Source of the DNA: an uncultured Flammeovirgaceae bacterium
GTDB lineage: Bacteria > Bacteroidota > Bacteroidia > Cytophagales > Cyclobacteriaceae
Length of the DNA stretch: 7,294 bases
Direction of reading: 5' to 3'
NCBI GenBank assembly: GCA_946886805.1
Contig: CAMPJM010000195.1
Location: forward strand, 1 to 7,294
Of this stretch, positions 1-6,600 are shown piece by piece. Both the position numbers and the translations under genes were made by a program. The notes under the pieces are model-generated. The model was given only the letters and a program-made list of their open reading frames with translations. It was not told the DNA's origin and ran no database searches. Within the stretch, counting starts at the first letter, position 1; the number at the start of each line of letters is the position of its first letter.

Positions 1-121
1 GATATATGGAGCTGTCTATGGCTTCTAAAATTTCAGATATCTTGGAAAAACACTTTTGTTGTGGTTCCTTCTGCAAACAACTCATAGATATTAAAAAAAT
101 ACAGGTTAATACTTTTATCAT
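1..121 (-). CDS. Partial gene, putative lipoprotein (N-terminal 40 codons)
   Basis: A minus-strand frame opens with ATG at 121-119 and stays open to the left edge of the window, so only the first 40 codons are present. The protein starts MIKVLTCIFLISMSC: a short basic start, a hydrophobic run of about 9 residues and a cysteine at position 15. It continues with a polar stretch (LQKEPQQ) and then KCFSKISEILEAIDSSIY, which looks helical. This is the layout of a Bacteroidota lipoprotein signal peptide with a loose lipobox (SMS-C rather than LxG-C). No Shine-Dalgarno sequence is visible, which is common in this phylum. An antisense reading of similar length exists (18-140, plus strand) but has no recognisable features. 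I do not recognise the family. It might be a second protective protein of the toxin locus or an unrelated neighbour; the sequence beyond the edge would decide. Confidence 0.5.
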   Translation of the reverse strand, partial: MIKVLTCIFLISMSCLQKEPQQKCFSKISEILEAIDSSIY

Positions 122-380
122 AATTCATCTAAATTTATAGGTTTTGCTCTAGGGATTAAATTGTGTTCCTTTCTCAATTGAAGGTTTTCCTGTGCTTTTT
201 AATGAACAGTAGGACTCCGTCTGGTACTATAGCACTGTGTGTTCCAATTTTATGCGAACCCAAAATTTCAATGAACGAAACGCTATATCCTTAACTCAAC
301 CTTTCCAAATTATACACGGACAGAGTCTTCCTTACCACTGGTAGGCACAGGAGAACCTGCACCAGTGCTTAGAGCTGAAA
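122..380. other. Intergenic region downstream of the immunity gene
   Basis: About 260 bases separate the immunity stop from the putative lipoprotein start, and no confident gene is present. On the minus strand there is a stop-free stretch of 38 codons at 290-177 without a start codon or recognisable motif, and a 21-codon one just after the immunity gene. Either could be a decayed gene fragment or chance. An AT-rich box at 129-139 (minus strand TATAAATTTAG) partly resembles the Bacteroidota -7 element TAnnTTTG, just before the lipoprotein start. No TTG -33 partner sits at the usual spacing, so I do not call it a promoter. Confidence 0.4.
334..369 (-). terminator. Possible hairpin after the immunity gene (weak terminator candidate)
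   Basis: CACTGGT at 336-342 is the exact reverse complement of ACCAGTG at 361-367. Between them CAGG (348-351) can pair with CCTG (356-359) around a 4-base loop, giving a two-part stem with an asymmetric internal loop. It starts 13 bases after the immunity stop codon, where a terminator for the toxin-immunity pair would be expected. No T-run follows on the minus strand, so it is not a canonical intrinsic terminator. It may be an mRNA 3'-end stabiliser or chance. Confidence 0.3.
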
Positions 381-659
381 CTAAATAGTATAAAATCTCC
401 AGGGTGAATTAATACTATCTCGACAAGCCGCTTTTCCTAATGGTAAATCTGCTACATCTAGTACCGACTTATCTAGTTTAATTATTTCATCCAATGAAAC
501 AACTTTAAAATCTTCATCATTTAAATCCTCTTCATCTCCTAAAAATTCCCATGCGCCGTCTTCATCATAATGATTGACAAACAAAATAGCCGAACCTTTT
601 TCAAGAACATACCTTGTAGTAAAAACAGCGGTGTTTAACGAATCTTGATAATTTTTCAT
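381..659 (-). CDS. Putative immunity protein for the Rhs-HNH toxin (DUF2185/Imm33-like)
   Basis: This 92-residue cytosolic protein has no signal peptide or membrane segment. It lies directly after the toxin gene, with its ATG overlapping the toxin TGA as ATGA, so translation is probably coupled. AAAGGAG seven bases before the ATG fixes the start. The inferred role is to bind and block the HNH tip in the producing cell. The sequence is strongly acidic (19 Asp/Glu against 9 Lys/Arg), mostly in YDEDGAWEFLGDEED and LNDEDF, and so complements the basic nuclease tip. The order of motifs (VFTTRYVL near residue 12, an acidic segment with W-E-F-L and G-D-E, then LDEIIKLD, then ADLPLGKAACRDS and a final PW) recalls DUF2185/Imm33-type immunity proteins, recognised by eye only. 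Gene position supports the immunity role more firmly than the family name. GC content is low, like the toxin tip and unlike the Rhs shell, so the two were probably acquired together. Confidence 0.78.
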   Translation of the reverse strand: MKNYQDSLNTAVFTTRYVLEKGSAILFVNHYDEDGAWEFLGDEEDLNDEDFKVVSLDEIIKLDKSVLDVADLPLGKAACRDSINSPWRFYTI

Positions 660-3600
660 TCACTTGCTCCTTTTTTTAAATTTTCTTCTTTAGAAATTAC
701 TCGCAGATTTGTATTACTATTAGATCCATTTTTAGATCTTGCTTTTTTATGATCGATTTCTGCTTGGTTCATATCCGCTTTTTCCCCTTTCACATTCCTT
801 TTTGGTGGATTTAAAGAACGTCCGTCACCATCACTTGTTAATTCACCATTATTATTTCGCTTATTTTCTTCCAAAATCCGCTTTCGTTGAGCAGGGGTCG
901 TCTTTTTACCATCTCCCACATTTCTTGGTTCAGGCAAATGTGAATAATCACCATCAGCTTTCAACAGATTATAAAATGCTGTTCCTACTACAGTTAGTCC
1001 GTGTGCAGCTACCGCTGTCCCAGCCACAGTGGCTGGTACTGTTACGGGCGATGCTGCACCAACTGTTACAAGCGTAACTGCTCCTCCGCCAGCCGCCGTT
1101 ATGGCACCTCCTAAAAATTCTACCCCTCCCGTTATTACTCCAACCACATCACCTGCTGTCTGTCCCGACGTAAAACTGGAACTTCCTCCACTTTGACGGC
1201 CAGCGCCCATGACATTGTTCGATGCCCAAGCATTTGCAAACCCACTTGAAAAGTCTACCGCTTGGTTAAAATAATCCCAACATGTGGCACAATCTCCGTA
1301 TGGATCGCTGTACCGAATTGGATTGTTATAAGCGTATTGGTAAGGCGACCAGCTCTCTTGAGGATTAACATCTGCTAAAGGATCGACACTTAAAAACCGG
1401 CCCAATGTATAATCATACATCCGCAACTTTGTCATGTCTAGATTCAACCCAAGATCAGTAACCCTTTCCGTTTTAAATTGCTTGACATTAGTACCCTGGT
1501 TATACAGGAACCTGTTACCCACCGAGCTCTCCCTTTTGTAGGAGTTAAAGGAGAGGCCGAAGGGGTAATAATCATCAGCCTGCACAATGGCAGAATGTGC
1601 GTGTGTTACAGAAAAATCATCAAAATACGTTTCCATCGGCTCTGGGCTGTCGTTGGAGAGATAAATATAAACATATCCGGGCTGTTCCACAATAATTTCC
1701 CTGCCCAACCTTTCATGGGGCACATTGCTGCCATCTTCTTTCGCTGCTTCTGTCAATGACACATAGCCGGACTGCCCTTCCACCAACACAAAGTTCTTGT
1801 CAAAAACCAGGTAGTTCAGGTAGGCCTGTGGCCCGGACTGTGAGGCTCCTGTCTTGCTCAAAAGCCCACCAAACGGAAAGCTGTTGCCGTCCAAAGGGGA
1901 GACAGCCTCTATCACCGTGCCCGGTGCTGCAGTGTTGTTGGCCACACTTGTGATAAAATCATTGAGCGCCCCGCTCCAATTGTTTTGGTCGGGATCCAGG
2001 TATTTCCCGAATACCTCAGTCTTTATAGTGTCCCCTGTCATCACGGCCATGGATTTCGCAAGGCCTATCCGCTCCCCTTCCGTTCCGCTGAGCCTTACCG
2101 AATACTGGCTGTCTGTACTGTCTGTATGGTCGAACAAAGCAAAATTTATCTTGGTCACGGCATCATAGTGCAAGAAGGCCGCCGCTTCATCTTCTGCGTT
2201 GGATGGTTCTATCGTGGCACCGGCTGTTTCTACACCTGGCGTGGCGGTAAAGGTAAGCCTTACGTTGCCCAGGTGGTCCTTGAGGTGGTACTGGTATTCC
2301 CAGACAGTAGACGGTTGGGTTCCCGGAACAGGTCCGGGAGGGATGGCCCTGCCCTCTTCGTGCTGTACAAACCGCAGGGTATCGTTTTGGTAGATAAACT
2401 CTCCCAAGTAATCAGTTTCTTTGTCCGGGGCGGTACCCCCATTTTCATATACCCTATGGCTAAGCTTGGCCCCTCCTGCATCATAGCCATAGGCCATGCT
2501 TTTGCTGTCTTCAAAAACAATGGAATCCGGCAGGTTAAGATAATTATAGTAAATTTTGCTAATGGCTTTGTTCTTATCTGTAACCATGCTGCCATTGGCA
2601 TCATAACCGTAATCGAGCCCTGTCTTATTGCCATCATAGAAGTCCCCCCTTTCTTTTGTGCCGTTCCGGGCATCGGTCACAGAAGCAAGTTGGTTGCCTT
2701 GCTCATAATTGTAAATCAGTTCATCGATAAGGCCAAAGTAAGGCAGGGCCGCTTCGGGAGATGAGATGAGCCCCTGTCTTTTTAAGGCCATGATATTGCC
2801 GTTCTTGTCGTAGCCGATATCCCCTACCTCATAACGATCCTTTTCCGTTGTCCAGTTGCCGATGCCACCTGCTATATAGTCCGCCCCTGTTATCCTGTTT
2901 ACATTGTCATAGCGATACCCATAGGCCCTTTCGGTATTGTCAACGGCGTTCTGCCACTTCGTCCCCGATATATTGCCGTTATAGCCTATTACATCAAAGC
3001 CATGGGCATAGTATAGCTCCATCCCAAAAAGGTCTTCTGGGCCGCTTAAGGCTGCATCATTGATGTTGGTGAGCCAGCCCCTGATATTGTAGCGGTAGTC
3101 GATGCTTTGTTTGGCTGTGGAACCACCTTCTTTGTGCAGTTCCTTTGTGACCAACTCGCCCAGCTCATTGTATTCATTGCTTGCCAAAACGACTGACTGC
3201 TGGTCGTCAATCGAATGGCTTGTCGTCAGCAGCCGCCCTGCATGGTCATAGCTGAAGCCCCTTGCAATTTTTTTGGTTGTGATGGTCTCGGTGGCATCTG
3301 TCGCCGATAGCTGGTGTTCCGTCTTGCTTTCCATTGCCTTGCCCTGAAAGTCGTACCGGATGGAGACCCTTTCGATGCCTCCTTTATGGTTATCGCCAAT
3401 GCTTTGGATAAGCCTGTAGTGGTCGTCATAATAGTTGATGTTTTTCAGCCAGTCCCCAAAGCCTGTGGATTTCCTTTCTCCTGTTTTTAATTGCCGCACC
3501 ATGCCCCCTGTCACCTGCCCTTTGACCCTGTCGAAAGGGGCTGCATAATCGTCTCCTGTATATTGGGCATTGTAGTGGCTGGCTTCCCCACCGGCATGTG

Positions 3601-6600
3601 GAAAATCATAATTATCGTAATAGGTGACCGACAGCAGTTTATCGGCAGTTACATTTCCTGGAAAAGTCTTGTCAAGGCTGTAACCAATTGTATTGTCAGC
3701 TTTTTCTTCAAAGCGGTTTTCAATGGCGTAAACAGCATCTTTAAGCTCTTCTTTTGTCCTTGCAGGGCTTTCGGTATCGGTAAAAATACCGGACATGACC
3801 GGCCTGTTCAACCCGTCATATTTTGTAAAGAGCCATTGCTTGTTTTTCCGCTGCTCCCCGTTCTGGACCAGTACCAACCTGTCGTATTTGTCGTACACCA
3901 TAAATACCGGCTCGGCACCAGGCACCTGCTTTGATACCATTCGCTTCCGCTCATCATATTCATAGCTGAACAGCCAGTCCCTTTGGAAGGTGCTATTAAT
4001 ATAAGCAGCATTGTTCCAATGGTTGCCTGCCCTCAGCCTTTCAGTAGCTTCAGGGGGTAAGGTAAATCTCAGCTTGTTAAAGTCATCGTATACGTAATAG
4101 GTGCACAGCCATCCTTCATGACCTGGTGCAGGAGCATCTGCTTCTTGTACTTTCTTTAAAATTACCCTGCCCTGCTTATCCTTGTATTCTATGACTTTTT
4201 TATCATTTTCATCTTTTGCTTCAAAGACAAAAAGTTCTCCCGGGCTGTATTCTACAGAGGATAAGGGCATTTCTCCTTCTATTTGCCACAACCGAATATG
4301 TTCCTCTGCCGTGTTTGTCTTTTCGGTAAGCTCTATTTCATGCCCCGAGGTCATGTGCCAGTATTCTCCGGGAGAAGCTTTGGCGACAAGACGGTTCAGC
4401 GGAGAGGCCTCATAGCCGTTATGGGCAAAAGGGAAGTCCGTATGTGCCACATCGGTTGCAGTGTGGTAAAAATCGTATTGTTCCCTTAAGGCGTTAGGTC
4501 TGTAAGTACCTACATCCGTAACGGCCAATGTAGCGTAAGGAAGGTATTCCTTCTCTACCCTACCATATTCATCATATGCAATGGGCTGTACAAGGTCGTT
4601 GCCGGATGGACTTTCCCCTTTTATAACAGTTTGGATGGGTCTGCCCAAGCCATCTATATATTGCGTACTGATCTGTACCTGATCAATGGTGCCGTTTACC
4701 AGCGAAGCTTCATCGGTAAAAGCTTCCCTCGCGATATAGGTACGCACATAATTTAATGCACCAGGCACTGTGGTTACTGTTTCGGGCTGGTTGATAGTGC
4801 CGGTAGGGCTGAGTGGGGCAGCATCAGTGGGGTGATTGTCTACCAAGTTTACGATCTCTTCTTTTACCTCTGCAATTACATATGACCTGGAATAGACGGT
4901 AAGATTGGTTATTTTGTCATTGGTGATTTTACAGCGATATGCCGCTTGGTCTTCTAAGGTAACCTGATCAATGGACAAGGCTGGCCCGGTGGCACCAATA
5001 AGATTGGCCCAATGACCGTTAACGTTTTTCTGCCATTGGTAATGATTGCCCGGCGATTGGTCATCCACCACAAAACTGACATACTCACCCATTAAAAGCG
5101 ATATGGAATCGCCTGCCTCGGGAAGCTGGTTCCCATAAAAAAAGTTGTCAAAAATATCTGCGTCCTGAGTAGGAAAATTTGGCAGTAGGTCTTCAAAGCT
5201 CAGCTCGTTCCTATTTACCAAAACAGAAATCCTATGAGGATATGGATGGTTTGTGAAGTCGGGAAAGGAGGTAAAGTTATTATTCCGGAAGGAGAGGATA
5301 GCCAAGTTCTCACAGGAAGTCAAAGAATTTGGGATTGGCCCGGAAAAGAGGTTTTTATCCAAATTTAAATATTGCAGATTGGAAAGGCTATCCAAAAGAT
5401 CTGGAAAGATCCCTGAAAAGGAATTGTCTTTTAGATCCAGACGTTTCAGTTTGGTGGCATATTGGATATCTGAAGAAACCTTTCCTTGAAGGTTATTTTT
5501 ATAAAGATAGAGTTCTTCCAGATTCTCATTGTTTAAAAGTCCTTGTGGCATTTCTCCCGTCAAAAGGTTATTACTTAGATTCAGTACCTGAAGGGTAGGA
5601 ATGTTGCTTATGGAAGCGGGTATTTCTCCAAATATGCTGTCGTTATTATTTAAGGTAAGGATTTTTAGATTATTTAAATCTCCAATATTATCTGGTATGG
5701 TGCCCTTGAGATGGTTGTTGTCAAGTTTAAGCTCTTGCAAAGAAGTGATATGGGCAATGGTATCGGAAAGTGTTCCGGTAAGGTTGTTGTTGTTTAGGTG
5801 TAAAACCTCCAAAGGTAGGTTTTCAAAAGCCTGCCAGGGAATGTTTCCTTCGATTATGTTATTGCTGGCGCTAAATTTAGTTAGATTAATAAATTCGCCA
5901 AATTTAGCGGGTATGGGTCCTTGGGCTCCGGTATTATCGATATTCAACTCCTCCAGGCCGTAGAAATTAGGCATAAATCCTAGATAAAAACCCAAGTTTG
6001 GATTGTTTTGGAGATGTATTTTTCTTAGATTATAGCTATTTTCTCCTATGTAATAAGCAAAGTTGAAACTCGTAGGAGTAATAGCACTATTATCATTTAA
6101 ATATATTTCTTCCAGATAATCAAGAAAAAACCAGGATTCATGTACCCAACCTATATGGTTATGTTGCAGGTCTAAAGTTAATAGAGATCCTGCTATATTA
6201 TCAAACCTTGAACCCACAAAACTCAAACCTCCGGTAAGTTGATTGTAACTGAGATCAATATAATAAAAACCTTTATCCTTTATCGAATAAGGAAGATCTC
6301 CCGAAAGCTGGTTATGGGACAAATCCAAGTCCCAAATATTAGTCTGGCCAATATTAAAAGGTATCTCACCCGTTAAAAGGTTGTGGTGAAGCTCAAGGCT
6401 TTCTAGGTAAGGCCGTGAAAATAATGAGTCTGGGATATCTCCTGTAAATTTATTATGAGAAAGATCTAATTCAAATAAGTGTGTCCTTGATATAGAATCC
6501 GAAATCACTCCAGATAATTTGTTGTTGCTTAGATTAAGTATATACAAATAATCTAGATAATATAAGGAACCAGGAATTGAACCAGATAAATTATTGTTTT

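Noticed and set aside
18..140. A 40-codon plus-strand frame at the left edge
   Set aside because: It is antisense to the lipoprotein-like start and has no features of its own, whereas the minus-strand reading has a signal-peptide layout and stays open to the edge.
122..380. CRISPR array, tRNA or insertion-sequence ends
   Set aside because: No spaced direct repeats, no tRNA-like cloverleaf arms and no terminal inverted repeats with target duplication were seen. The only inverted repeat is the short hairpin at 334-369.
671..684. Slippery-looking run (minus strand T TTA AAA AAA) near the toxin 3' end, suggesting frameshift fusion to the immunity protein
   Set aside because: A -1 shift there meets a TGA directly before the immunity ATG, so no fusion would form and the product would be about two residues shorter. 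The A-run is better explained as lysine codons leading into the Shine-Dalgarno site.
2260..2673. A 137-codon minus-strand frame inside the Rhs gene
   Set aside because: It lies in another frame of the same DNA, where the main frame shows clear YD repeats. No ribosome site or recognisable product supports it.
1985..2764. A 259-codon plus-strand open frame opposite the Rhs shell
   Set aside because: It runs antisense to well-supported Rhs/YD coding sequence and its product has no domain pattern. It is a shadow of the GC-richer Rhs codons, as are the other plus-strand frames.
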